This document shows positions 8,801 through 17,038 of a DNA stretch of 64,000 bases, piece after piece; within the stretch, counting starts at the first letter, position 1; each line of letters starts with the position of its first letter. Source of the DNA: Hydrogenophaga crocea (GTDB lineage: Bacteria > Pseudomonadota > Gammaproteobacteria > Burkholderiales > Burkholderiaceae_C); NCBI RefSeq assembly GCF_011388215.1, contig NZ_CP049989.1:62001-126000 (forward strand), written 5' to 3'. The position numbers were made by a program, and so were the translations under genes. A model generated the notes under the pieces. That model saw only the letters and a program-made list of their open reading frames with translations. It was not told where the DNA came from and ran no database searches.

Positions 8801-8819
8801 GGCCGCGCCTGGCGCGGCC
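8801..8819 (-). promoter_or_regulatory. Leader hairpin before the His/Trp PEP-CTERM gene
   Basis: GGCCGCGCC and GGCGCGGCC form a perfect 9-bp inverted repeat with a one-base centre, effectively an 8-bp stem with a three-base loop. It lies 19-37 bases upstream of the start codon, immediately before the ribosome site on the minus strand. It may affect translation or mRNA stability; no known riboswitch is recognised. Confidence 0.35.
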
Positions 8820-8912
8820 GGATTCATCACGAAGACATCGAGGAGCGGTACACCCTTCGGCAGGCCTGACGTCGAACACCCCATCGTCGAGACCCCGGTG
8901 AAGGGCTGCTGG

Positions 8913-8926
8913 CCGGAATTTTCCGG
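8913..8926. promoter_or_regulatory. Inverted repeat between divergent genes
   Basis: CCGGAA and TTCCGG are separated by TT, giving a 14-bp inverted repeat in the 194-base divergent region between the His/Trp PEP-CTERM gene and the serine protease. Position and symmetry fit an operator for a dimeric regulator. No matching known consensus was recognised. Confidence 0.3.
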
Positions 8927-9006
8927 GCCGCGGTCCTGCGCTGTGTGTCTTCGCGTGCCTGGGCGCGGGCATATCCATGGTCCGATCGGATGATTCCGGA
9001 GGCGCG

Positions 9007-9816
9007 GTGCGAATCCCATCCCCTGTCGTGCGGCGGCGTGCCGCGCTCTGGTGCCTGTTGGCCGCGCCGCTGACGGCCGCAGCGCTCGAGGGCGGGGCTG
9101 GCGCGTCTGACCCGCAGGCGGGCACGCCGGCCGCCGCCGTCGGCAGCCTGTACGCGGCGCAGCGCCTGCTCTCGGGCGTGCTGATCGATCGGCAGTGGGT
9201 GCTCACGGCCGCGCACGCGGTCAACGGCGCGGTGCCGGCCGAGGTGGTGTTCCGCTCACCGCTGGCGGGCGGCTTCGTGGCGCGCGCCCGGGCCGTGCAC
9301 GTGCACCCCGGGTTCGTCACCGGCCAGGTCGACCTCGCGCTGGTGCAGCTCGAACGCCCGGCGCCCGCTGCGCTGCCGCCCGCGCCGCTCTACACCGGAC
9401 CCTTGCTGGGCCACATCGTGCACCTGGTCAGCCACGGCGGCAGTACCACGCTGATCACCACCGGCGAGAACCGCGTCGACGCGCTGCAGCCCGATGCCGC
9501 GGGCCGGCCCTTGCTGTACCTGTTCGACCAGGACGGGCCCGACCTCTCGAGCAACGTGATCGGCCCGGCCGTGCCCGCCAACGGCACGCTGGGCGCGGGG
9601 CGCGAGGCCACGCTCGCCGCGGGCGATTCGGGCAGCGCGGCCTTCGTGGTGCTCGATGGCCGCTGGGGCCTGGCCGGCATCAACACCTTCCAGGCCACGG
9701 TCACGCCCAAGGGCGGCGGGCCGGTCGGGCGGCTGGCCGGGGGCATCTGGCTCGCGCCGCAGGCGGCCTGGATCGCGCGCGTGCTGCGCGGCGAAGCGGC
9801 CGACGCCAAGCCCTGA
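9007..9816 (+). CDS. Secreted trypsin-like serine protease
   Basis: A chymotrypsin-fold (S1) protease of about 269 residues with a complete catalytic triad: His in VLTAAHAV, Asp in VDLALVQLE, and Ser in AAGDSGSAA. A signal peptide (RRRAALWCLLAAPLTAAA) places it outside the cytoplasm. The GTG at 9007 is preferred because GGAGG lies just upstream (8998-9002) and the N-region is of normal length; the in-frame ATG at 8977 would add ten residues. It converges with the FkbM methyltransferase, the two stop codons being adjacent. It could process secreted or PEP-CTERM proteins, but nothing in the sequence shows its substrate. Confidence 0.82.
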   Translation: MRIPSPVVRRRAALWCLLAAPLTAAALEGGAGASDPQAGTPAAAVGSLYAAQRLLSGVLIDRQWVLTAAHAVNGAVPAEVVFRSPLAGGFVARARAVHVHPGFVTGQVDLALVQLERPAPAALPPAPLYTGPLLGHIVHLVSHGGSTTLITTGENRVDALQPDAAGRPLLYLFDQDGPDLSSNVIGPAVPANGTLGAGREATLAAGDSGSAAFVVLDGRWGLAGINTFQATVTPKGGGPVGRLAGGIWLAPQAAWIARVLRGEAADAKP

Positions 9817-10752
9817 TCAGGCCTCGGGCCGCAGGCCGAGCGCGGCCTGAAAGCGCGGCGGCACCGCCACCAGCATCGAATGGTGGCGCGCCTGCACCTC
9901 GCTGGCCGTCACGATGCGGTGGGTCTGGCCGCGCCACAGGTCGCGCAGATCGGCCCAGCGCCGGCCCAGCCAGGTGCGGGGCAAGGGCGGGGCGGCATGC
10001 CAGGCGAAGCGGTAACCCAGGCCGGCGAGCAGGCGCACGGCCTCGGGCTGGCCATCCCGGAACTCGGCCAGGTGCTGCTCGAGCACGATCAGGGGCTGGC
10101 CACGCGCGATGGCGTTCAGGCCGCCCTTGAGCACTTCGGTCTCGAAGCCTTCCACGTCGATCTTCATGAAATCGGGCCCGCGCCCGTCAAGCGCCAGATC
10201 GTCCAGCCGCTCGATGTCGATCGACACCTTGCGATCGCCCTGCGCGGACGCGTTGCGCAGCGACGAGCCGCCCAGGTTGGTGGCGTGTTCGAACAGCTCG
10301 AAGCGCCCCGCCTCGCTGCCCAGGCCGACCCTGCGCGCGTGGATGCGCGGGTCCCACTGCGTGTTGAAGCGCAGCAGTGCGAAGGTGTCGGGATGGGGCT
10401 CGAAGGCATGCACCGCGGCGAAGCGGCGCGCGAAGAACAGGCTGTGGTTGCCGATGTTTGCGCCGACGTCCAGGGCCACGCCCGCGGCGAACGTGGCGGC
10501 CAGCGGCTGCAGGAACGCGAACAGCAGCGCCAGTTCGTCGCGTTCGTAGACGCCGTGCTGGTTGATGTCGATGCCGATCAGGTCGTTGGCGAAGATCGCC
10601 ATCTTGTGGCCGCGTTGCGCCGCATGCACCGCCGCGCGGCGCAGCAGCGCACGGGTGATGTAGCGGTCCACCAGGGCCCCGACGGGCTGCGCCTGGCGCA
10701 CGCAAAGCAGGGTGGCGGCCTGGCCGGGGGCGGAGGGGGTCGAAGGCGTCAT
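9817..10752 (-). CDS. FkbM-family methyltransferase
   Basis: 311 residues with a class I SAM-dependent fold: the SAM-binding loop LDVGANIGNHSLFFARRF, then HAFEPHPDTF, and the FkbM signature FMKIDVEGFETEVLKGG. Members methylate hydroxyl groups, commonly on sugars in polysaccharide loci. This is the last gene of the minus-strand EPS cluster, 22 bases after the GT-C-like membrane protein, so it probably O-methylates the polymer or its precursor. The start at 10752 follows the preceding stop closely; longer in-frame upstream sequence lies inside the neighbour and is not protein-like. Confidence 0.85.
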   Translation of the reverse strand: MTPSTPSAPGQAATLLCVRQAQPVGALVDRYITRALLRRAAVHAAQRGHKMAIFANDLIGIDINQHGVYERDELALLFAFLQPLAATFAAGVALDVGANIGNHSLFFARRFAAVHAFEPHPDTFALLRFNTQWDPRIHARRVGLGSEAGRFELFEHATNLGGSSLRNASAQGDRKVSIDIERLDDLALDGRGPDFMKIDVEGFETEVLKGGLNAIARGQPLIVLEQHLAEFRDGQPEAVRLLAGLGYRFAWHAAPPLPRTWLGRRWADLRDLWRGQTHRIVTASEVQARHHSMLVAVPPRFQAALGLRPEA

Positions 10753-10774
10753 GGGCGGGCTGTCGGTTGGCGCA

Positions 10775-12154
10775 TCAGCGCGGTGCGATGGGCGGGGGGC
10801 GCAGGGCAGGGCACACGGCCACGCCATAGCCGGACCCCGAGCGGAACAGGCGGTCGAGCGCGGCCGGCACGTCCGCGCGCCGGGGCGGCAGCCGGCAGGC
10901 ATCGGCATCGGCGCGCGCGTGCAGTGCGGTCATCGGCACCAGGTCCACCGCCTCGCGCGCACCGGCGGGTGGGCATCCCTTGAGCCGCGGCTCGTAGGCG
11001 GGCTCGAAGGCGTTCGCGGGCCGCAGCAGCGTCAGCCAGGGCGGCACGCCGCACACCGCCACCCCGCGGTCCTGCAGTTGCCGCAGCGGTCCGAGCGCGG
11101 CCGCGGCATCGGGCCGCTCGCGCCAGGCGCTCACGCCATCGCGCAGCAGCGATTGCGCCAGCCCCGCGCTGGCCAGCAGCGCGCACAGCAGCGCCGTGGT
11201 CCGCGCTGCGGTCGGCCCGGGCGCGCGCGGCGGCGCATCGCGCAGCGAGGCCAGCAGCACCACGAACAGCGGCGCCAGGTTGTACCAGGCCGGCGGCACG
11301 CGCAGGCCGAAGTACGCCACCAGGGGCAGCAAGAGCAGCAGCGCGGGCCGCCGCCAGCACGCCAGCGCGAACACGCCCGCCATCGCCAGCCCCAGCAGCG
11401 GGAAGAAATCGCTGCGCACGAAGTACACCAGCAGGCCGCCGTCCTGGCGGCCCGCGAACTGGCTGCCCTGCTGCGACAGGCCGGCCAGCAGGTCGGCAAG
11501 CGGGAACGGATAGGCCAGCACGATCAGGCCCTGCACCGCGAGCACGGCCGGCAGGCCCAGGGGCGCGCCCCGCCACAGGGCCCGCTGGTCGTGCGCGTCG
11601 AGCGTGAGCAGCGCATGCGCTGCCGCCAGCAGGCAGGCCGTGGGCTGCGTCCAGGCCAGCAGGCCGATGCTGGCCACCCAGGCCCAGGCCATGCCGCGCA
11701 CGCGCCATGCATGGCCCAGCAGCGCGATGGGCATGGCGAGCGTTTCGGGCCGAAAGCCCAGCTTGGCCTGCAAGGCACCAACCACCGCGATCAGCAGTGC
11801 GGTGGCCCACACGCCATGGCGGCTGCCGAAGCCCCAGGCCAGCGCCAGGGCCGTCAGGCCCATGGTGATCGCCAGCGCGATGAAGCCGCCCTGCAGCGAG
11901 CAATCGGGATTGAGCAGCGACAGCAGCCCGGGCCAGGCAATGCCGTGCCACACGTAGCGGTAGGCGCCGGTGGGGTCGAGCGGAAAGATCGGCGTCTCGA
12001 AGACGCCGCTGGCGCAGTGGTACTGCGCGACCGAGGCAAACAGCACGCCGTCGCCCACCGGGGCCGGCAGCGGCAGCGCCGCGAACACCGCCACGCGCGC
12101 CGCCAGCAGCGCCAGCGCCAGCGTGGCCAGCGCGCTGTCACCACCCCAGCGCAT
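10775..12154 (-). CDS. Polytopic membrane protein, GT-C glycosyltransferase-like
   Basis: 459 residues with roughly ten hydrophobic segments and a soluble C-terminal part of about 120 residues. The first loop contains VGDGVLFASVAQYH, resembling the acidic first periplasmic loop of GT-C enzymes that use lipid-linked sugar donors. No motif identifies a donor sugar. It overlaps the preceding glycosyltransferase by 17 bases, so it belongs to the EPS operon. It may add a side-branch sugar in the periplasm; an alternative is a polymerase- or ligase-like membrane protein. Function remains open. Confidence 0.6.
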   Translation of the reverse strand: MRWGGDSALATLALALLAARVAVFAALPLPAPVGDGVLFASVAQYHCASGVFETPIFPLDPTGAYRYVWHGIAWPGLLSLLNPDCSLQGGFIALAITMGLTALALAWGFGSRHGVWATALLIAVVGALQAKLGFRPETLAMPIALLGHAWRVRGMAWAWVASIGLLAWTQPTACLLAAAHALLTLDAHDQRALWRGAPLGLPAVLAVQGLIVLAYPFPLADLLAGLSQQGSQFAGRQDGGLLVYFVRSDFFPLLGLAMAGVFALACWRRPALLLLLPLVAYFGLRVPPAWYNLAPLFVVLLASLRDAPPRAPGPTAARTTALLCALLASAGLAQSLLRDGVSAWRERPDAAAALGPLRQLQDRGVAVCGVPPWLTLLRPANAFEPAYEPRLKGCPPAGAREAVDLVPMTALHARADADACRLPPRRADVPAALDRLFRSGSGYGVAVCPALRPPPIAPR

Positions 12155-13244
12155 CGATCACCTCGCCGGCCCAGCGCTCCATGGTCGGCAGCGTGGGCAA
12201 GGGCCGGTCGAACAGGCCCGGCCGCTGCACCCGCCGCAGCATGGTCTGCAGCGCCGCCGCGAAGCCGGCCTCGCCGGGCTCGGCGATCAGCACCCAGGGC
12301 GTGCCTTCGAGAATTTCGCTCACACCCGATTCGCGGTTGAGCACCACCGCGCAGCGCCGGTACAGCGCCTCGATCGCCGGCAGGCCGAAGCCCTGGCGCG
12401 CGGGCATCAGGAACACATGGGCCAGGCGGTACAGGTCTTCCAGCCGCGCGTCGCTCACGAAGCCGTGGAACACCACGCGATCGGCGATGCCCAGCGAGGC
12501 GGCCAGCGCCTGCAGTGCGTCGCCCTCGGGCCCCTTGCCCGCGATGTGCAGCCGCCAGCGCGGCCCGCCCGGGTCGCCGGCGGCCAGCGCGCGCAGCATC
12601 CAGTCGATGCGCTTGCTGGCCTGCAGCCGGCACACGCTGAGCAACTGCACCTCCTGCTCGCTGCGCAACGGCAGTTCACCGGCGATGCGGCCATGACCGC
12701 CCAGGTAGTGCACCTGCGCACGGCGCCCATAGAGCCGGTGCATCTCGTGCGACAGCGCCTGCGTGTTGGTGAGCAGTTGCTGCGCCGCGCGCACACCGCG
12801 GCCCGTGGCCCAGTCGCGCACGCGCAGCCTCATGCGCTCGCCCACCGTGTCTTGCGGCGCGGGCGAGAGCAGGCTGTAGGTGTCGGGGATGCGCAGCTGG
12901 AAATGGCGCGCGCCCACCAGCCCGGCGTGCATGGCCGACTGGATGTTGAACAGCGCGGGCAGCGGCGAGCCCATGGCCCGGATGCGCGCCAGCGCAGCGC
13001 GCAGCGCCCAGGCCTTCACCGGTCCGCCGGCCTCGGGCCGCAGCTGGTGCACGCGCAGCGGCAGCGTGGCGTGGCGCGCCAGGTCGATGTGGTCGTGGTA
13101 GCAGAGCACACAGTGCGGCTTGCCGCGCGCGTGCAGGCCTTCGCTGAGCGCGAGGATCACGCGCTCCTCGCCGCCGAACTCCACGAACTCGGGCTGGAAG
13201 ATCACGGCCTCGCCGGCCGCGGGAAACGAATCGCCAACGCTCAT
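12138..13244 (-). CDS. Glycosyltransferase family 4 (GT-B fold)
   Basis: 368 residues. The N-terminal half opens with EFVEFGGEERVILALSEGL, the glycine-rich acceptor region. The C-terminal Rossmann domain has LLSVCRLQASKRIDWMLRAL, WRLHIAGKGPEGDAL and the E-x7-E type region MPARQGFGLPAIEALYR, which binds the nucleotide sugar. A cytoplasmic EPS glycosyltransferase is expected; donor and acceptor cannot be read from sequence. It overlaps the upstream wcaI-like gene by 4 bases, implying translational coupling. Confidence 0.85.
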   Translation of the reverse strand: MSVGDSFPAAGEAVIFQPEFVEFGGEERVILALSEGLHARGKPHCVLCYHDHIDLARHATLPLRVHQLRPEAGGPVKAWALRAALARIRAMGSPLPALFNIQSAMHAGLVGARHFQLRIPDTYSLLSPAPQDTVGERMRLRVRDWATGRGVRAAQQLLTNTQALSHEMHRLYGRRAQVHYLGGHGRIAGELPLRSEQEVQLLSVCRLQASKRIDWMLRALAAGDPGGPRWRLHIAGKGPEGDALQALAASLGIADRVVFHGFVSDARLEDLYRLAHVFLMPARQGFGLPAIEALYRRCAVVLNRESGVSEILEGTPWVLIAEPGEAGFAAALQTMLRRVQRPGLFDRPLPTLPTMERWAGEVIDALGW

Positions 13245-14485
13245 GGAACGGTCCTCGTGTCGGTGCGGCCTTCGGTGGCCGCAAGCCGGGCGAGCAGGGC
13301 GCTCAGCACGGCGTCGCGGTCGATGTGCTGCTCGGCGTGGGCGCGCGCGCGCTGGCCCAGCGTGAGGCGCCGCGACGGGCTGTCCATCAGCGATGCCAGC
13401 GTGGCCGCGAGCGCGCGGTCGTCGCCCGGCGGCACGCAGGCCCCGCAGCGCGAGACCACGTCGGCCAGCTCCGTGCCCTCGCGGCAGGTCGCGATCACCG
13501 GGCGTCCGCTGGCCAGCATGTTGGTGAGCTTGGAAGGCAGCACCAGGTCTTCGGCTTCCACGCTCTGCGGCAGCAGGTGCACGTCGGCCAGGCCCAGCAG
13601 ATCGCCCAGCCGCTCCAGCGGTTGCAGCGGCAGCAGCCGCAGGTTGGGCAGGCGGCGCGCCGCCTGTTCGAGCTCGGCCTGCATCGCGCCCTGGCCGCAC
13701 ACCACGAACACGATGTCGCTGCGGTGCGCGAGGTGCTGCGCGGCGCGCGCGATCACGTCCAGCCCCTGCTTGGCGTTCCAGGTGCCCGAGAACAGGGCCA
13801 CACGCACCCCGTCGGCCAGGCCCAGCTCGGCGCGGTAGGGGCTGGGGCCGGCGAGCGGGCGCACGGTCTGCACGTCGGCCCAGTTGGGAAACAGGCAGCC
13901 CCGGGCTTCGTCCACGCCCTTGCGCCTCAGGTGCGCGAGCATGCGCCCAGAGATCGTGGACACGGTGTCGAAGCGGCGCAGCAGCCACGATTCCAGGCCC
14001 AGGGCCGTGCGGCGCAGCGCGGCGTGGCGCAGCAGGCCCATCTGCAAGGCCACGTCGACCTCGAAGTCCTGCACATGCAGCCACGCCTGGGCGCCCGTGG
14101 CCCGGGCCGTGAGCCACCCCATGGGCGCGCACAGCAGCGCAGGCGCCACCACGATCACCGCGTCGGGGCGCCAGGCCCACTGGCGCAGCATGGCCGGCAG
14201 CGAGGCCAGCGCAAAACTCGCGAGGTGCAGCACGCGCTTGAGGCCCCCCGGGTGCCGCGGCACCCACAGCGGTGCGCGCCACACGCGCACACCCTGCCAC
14301 GTGTGCTGGCGCCAGGCCGGACGGCGCCAGCCGGCATCGACCTGCCAGGCCGGGTAGTAGGGCGGCGCGCACACCACGCGCACCTCGTGTCCGCGCGCGG
14401 CCAGCCAGGCCGCCATCTCGCCCGAGTACTTGCCGATGCCCACGGGTTCGGGGGCGAAGTTGGTGCTGTAGACGAGGATCTTCAT
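13241..14485 (-). CDS. wcaI: WcaI-like glycosyltransferase (GT4)
   Basis: 414 residues. The opening MKILVYSTNFAPEPVGIGKY and GEMAAWLAARGHEVRVVCAP are characteristic of the colanic-acid WcaI group. The C-terminal half has ALFSGTWNAKQGLDVI, and VEAEDLVLPSKLTNMLASGR in the nucleotide-sugar pocket. WcaI homologues transfer a sugar, fucose in the colanic acid pathway, onto the growing lipid-linked unit, which agrees with the gmd and fcl genes upstream. Both ends overlap neighbours by 4 bases. The exact sugar is inferred from context only. Confidence 0.82.
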   Translation of the reverse strand: MKILVYSTNFAPEPVGIGKYSGEMAAWLAARGHEVRVVCAPPYYPAWQVDAGWRRPAWRQHTWQGVRVWRAPLWVPRHPGGLKRVLHLASFALASLPAMLRQWAWRPDAVIVVAPALLCAPMGWLTARATGAQAWLHVQDFEVDVALQMGLLRHAALRRTALGLESWLLRRFDTVSTISGRMLAHLRRKGVDEARGCLFPNWADVQTVRPLAGPSPYRAELGLADGVRVALFSGTWNAKQGLDVIARAAQHLAHRSDIVFVVCGQGAMQAELEQAARRLPNLRLLPLQPLERLGDLLGLADVHLLPQSVEAEDLVLPSKLTNMLASGRPVIATCREGTELADVVSRCGACVPPGDDRALAATLASLMDSPSRRLTLGQRARAHAEQHIDRDAVLSALLARLAATEGRTDTRTVP

Positions 14486-15327
14486 GGCCGGGGTTCGCGG
14501 GCCGCGGCCTCGCGCTCCTTGACCTTGAGCACGATGAAGTACTCGTAGATGCACTGCAGCAGCGCGTAGCGAACGCCGGCCATGCCGTCGAGCAGGCCGC
14601 GACGCCACAGCAGCATGTACAGCAGCTTCACCAGCGGCCGCGCGGGCAGCCGGTAGAACAGCGCCTTCTGGTGCACGCGCCGCTGGTTGAAGTCGGCGCC
14701 GAACAGGGCGATGCGCCACGAGGGCCGGGCGATCGCGCCCTGCACGATCAGATCGGCCTCCATGCGCGAGTACTGGTTGTGCTTGTGCAGCCAGTGGTCC
14801 AGCCCCTTCGAGAACGGGTAGTGGTCGAATGGCGCCTGCAGGTCCTCGATGCCGCCATCGACCTGCAGCACCTCGTTGATCTCGCGCTCGTAGCGCACGT
14901 GCGGCGGCCGCACCAGGCGCACGTAGAAGGGCGAGATCTGCGAGTGCCTGAGCCAGCGTCCCCACCAGATGTCGCGCCGGCGCATGCGCGCGGCCACCAC
15001 CCCGGCGGGCGCGCGCTGCACGAAGCGGCCGATCTCGTCGCGCAGCGCTTCGGGCAGGCGCTCGTCGGCGTCGAGGATCAGCACCCAGCGGTGCTTGAAC
15101 GGCAGGGCCAGGCCGGCGTTGCGCTGGCTCGCGTAACCCGTGAAGGCGCGCTGCGTCACCGTGGCGCCCGCGGCCTGCGCCAGGGCCACGGTGCGGTCGT
15201 CGCTGAGCGAGTCGAGCACGTGCACATCGTCGCTCCAGGCCACGGTGGCGAGGCAGCCCGGCAGGTCGCGCTCCTCGTTGCGCGTGAGCACCAGCACCGA
15301 CACCGGCAGATTCGCTGGCGCGCTCAT
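14482..15327 (-). CDS. Glycosyltransferase family 2 (WaaE/KdtX-like)
   Basis: 281 residues with a GT-A fold: VSVLVLTRNEERDLPGCL at the start, the DxD-type motif WVLILDADERLP, and HYPFSKGLDHWLHKHNQYS, which is typical of the WaaE-like family. A hydrophobic segment (LVKLLYMLLWRRGLLDG) near the C-terminus suggests membrane association. In lipopolysaccharide this family adds a beta-linked sugar to the core; here the EPS setting suggests repeat-unit assembly. It overlaps genes on both sides by 4 bases. Confidence 0.85.
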   Translation of the reverse strand: MSAPANLPVSVLVLTRNEERDLPGCLATVAWSDDVHVLDSLSDDRTVALAQAAGATVTQRAFTGYASQRNAGLALPFKHRWVLILDADERLPEALRDEIGRFVQRAPAGVVAARMRRRDIWWGRWLRHSQISPFYVRLVRPPHVRYEREINEVLQVDGGIEDLQAPFDHYPFSKGLDHWLHKHNQYSRMEADLIVQGAIARPSWRIALFGADFNQRRVHQKALFYRLPARPLVKLLYMLLWRRGLLDGMAGVRYALLQCIYEYFIVLKVKEREAAAREPRP

Positions 15328-15884
15328 TGAACGGCCCCCCGGCGCCGCTGGCGCACCCGCACGGCGGGGTGGCCGGCCCACACCGTCCATGCCTCGTCGA
15401 CCGATCGCATCAGCACCGAGCGCGCGCCGAGCACGCATCCCGGCGCCAGACGCACGCCGGGCCCGACGAAGGCCTCGGCGCAGACCCAGGCGTGTTCGCC
15501 GATGTCGATCGGCCGGGCCACGAGCTGGAAGTTGGGCGAATCGATGTCGTGGGTGCCGCCGCACAGGTGCGCGCCCTGCGAGATCACGGCCCCCGAGCCG
15601 ATGCGCAGCGGCCCCATGTTGTAGAGCGTCGCGCCATCGCCCACGCCCACCCGGTCGCCGATCTCGAGCTGCCAGGGCGCCCAGATGCGCACGCCCGGGT
15701 ACACGTGCACGTGCCGGCCCAGGCGCGCCCCGAAGGCCCGCAGCAGCGTGCTGCGCCACGCGTGCGCGGGCCGCGGGCTGGGGCGAAACAGCAGCAGCCA
15801 TACCAGTCCCCAGAGCGCGCGCGCGAGCCGGTTGCCCAGCGCGAACGAGGCCTGCGTGGCCGGGTCGTTGCCCTGGACGATCAT
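15324..15884 (-). CDS. wcaF: WcaF-like sugar O-acetyltransferase
   Basis: 186 residues of hexapeptide-repeat acyltransferase: WAPWQLEIGDRVGVGDGA, YNMGPLRIGSGAVISQGAHL and CGGTHDIDSPNFQL (catalytic His) form the left-handed beta-helix. The family acetylates sugars of colanic-acid-type polymers using acetyl-CoA. The N-terminal hydrophobic stretch (LARALWGLVWLLLF) is usual for WcaF. It lies between two glycosyltransferases with 4-base overlaps, so it is likely to decorate the same repeat unit. Confidence 0.87.
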   Translation of the reverse strand: MIVQGNDPATQASFALGNRLARALWGLVWLLLFRPSPRPAHAWRSTLLRAFGARLGRHVHVYPGVRIWAPWQLEIGDRVGVGDGATLYNMGPLRIGSGAVISQGAHLCGGTHDIDSPNFQLVARPIDIGEHAWVCAEAFVGPGVRLAPGCVLGARSVLMRSVDEAWTVWAGHPAVRVRQRRRGAVQ

Positions 15885-17038
15885 GGCCGCCCCAGCGCAT
15901 GCGCGACGTCGATGAGCGACTGCGCCATCGCATCGACCGAGAACTGGCGCCGAAAGAGCGCGCGCGCCGCCTGGCTCATGGCGTGGCGCTGGTCCGCGTC
16001 GAGCGCGAGCCAGTGGGCCAGCAGCCGGCGCATGCCCTCGGCGCTGTCCGTGTTCACCAGGCCGGCGCCGGCCGCCTGGATCTCGCGCCAGATGTTCACC
16101 TTGTCCGAGATCAGAACCGGCAGGCCGCAAGCCAATGCCTCGGCCACGGCGATGCCGAAGTTTTCCTGGTGCGAGGGCAGGGCGAAGGCCTCGGCCAGGT
16201 GCAGCGCGCCCCACTTGGCCTCGCCGCTGAGCATGCCGGTGAAGTGCACGCGGTGGGCCACCGAATGCCGCCTGGCCAGCAGCTTGAGGCGATCGAGCTG
16301 CCCGCCGTCGTCGGGCCCAGCGAACACCAGGTGCAGGCCCGGGTGCCTCGGTGCCTCTTCGCCGAAGGCCTCCACCAGCAGGTCGCAGCCCTTCTTCTCG
16401 TGCAGCCGGCCCAGGAACAGCAGCAGCCGCTTGCCGCGCAGTTCGGGATACGTTTCGAGAAACCGCTGCGCCAGGCGCGGCCCGTCTTCGGGGGGCGGCC
16501 GCGTGCCGTAGGCCACCACCTGTTCGCGCGCGGCATAAAGCCAGAACGATTCGCGCGCGAGGCGGCGTTCCTCTTCGCTGGTGAACAGCACGGCCGCGGC
16601 GTCGCGCAGCACGCGGTAGTCGCCCCAGGGCCAGTACAGCCACTTCTTGAGGTGCTTGAGCGGGTAGGTGTGCTTGAACCAGGGGTCGAGCATGCCGTGC
16701 GTGAACACCACGTAGGGCAGGCCCATCGCGCGATGGGTGTGCCAGGTGGCCAGGCTGTGGTACTGCCAGAGGCCGTTGACCACGGTGAGGTCATAGCGGC
16801 GCGCGTGCTGGCGCAGCCAGCCCGAGAGGCCGCGGTGGAAGCCGTACTTGCCGTGGCCCGGGCCGATCGCGTGCACCGTGAGCGGGTGTTCGCGCACGTG
16901 CGGCATGGACGGGTCGTCGAGCGCGACGATGTCGACCTCGTGCCCCATCTCGCGCAAACGCAGCCCGCGCTGCAGCACCCCTTCCATCGGGCCGCCGCGG
17001 CGGGGATCCACGGTGGGCAACACGTGCAGCAGTTTCAT
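15881..17038 (-). CDS. Glycosyltransferase family 4
   Basis: 385 residues with a GT-B fold. It opens MKLLHVLPTVDPRRGGPMEG, with TVVNGLWQYHSLATWH and VFTHGMLDPWFKHTYPLKHL in the N-terminal domain. The C-terminal domain has LLLFLGRLHEKKGCDLLVEA and LPSHQENFGIAVAEALACGL, the nucleotide-sugar site. The TYPLKHLKKW type motif is common in EPS enzymes related to the WcaC/WbaZ groups. Donor is not determinable. It overlaps the asnB stop by 4 bases at its start. Confidence 0.85.
   Translation of the reverse strand: MKLLHVLPTVDPRRGGPMEGVLQRGLRLREMGHEVDIVALDDPSMPHVREHPLTVHAIGPGHGKYGFHRGLSGWLRQHARRYDLTVVNGLWQYHSLATWHTHRAMGLPYVVFTHGMLDPWFKHTYPLKHLKKWLYWPWGDYRVLRDAAAVLFTSEEERRLARESFWLYAAREQVVAYGTRPPPEDGPRLAQRFLETYPELRGKRLLLFLGRLHEKKGCDLLVEAFGEEAPRHPGLHLVFAGPDDGGQLDRLKLLARRHSVAHRVHFTGMLSGEAKWGALHLAEAFALPSHQENFGIAVAEALACGLPVLISDKVNIWREIQAAGAGLVNTDSAEGMRRLLAHWLALDADQRHAMSQAARALFRRQFSVDAMAQSLIDVAHALGRP

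Noticed and set aside
8977..9006. ATG 8977 as start of the serine protease
   Set aside because: It gives a long N-region before the signal peptide and has no good ribosome site; GTG 9007 has GGAGG upstream. It cannot be fully excluded.
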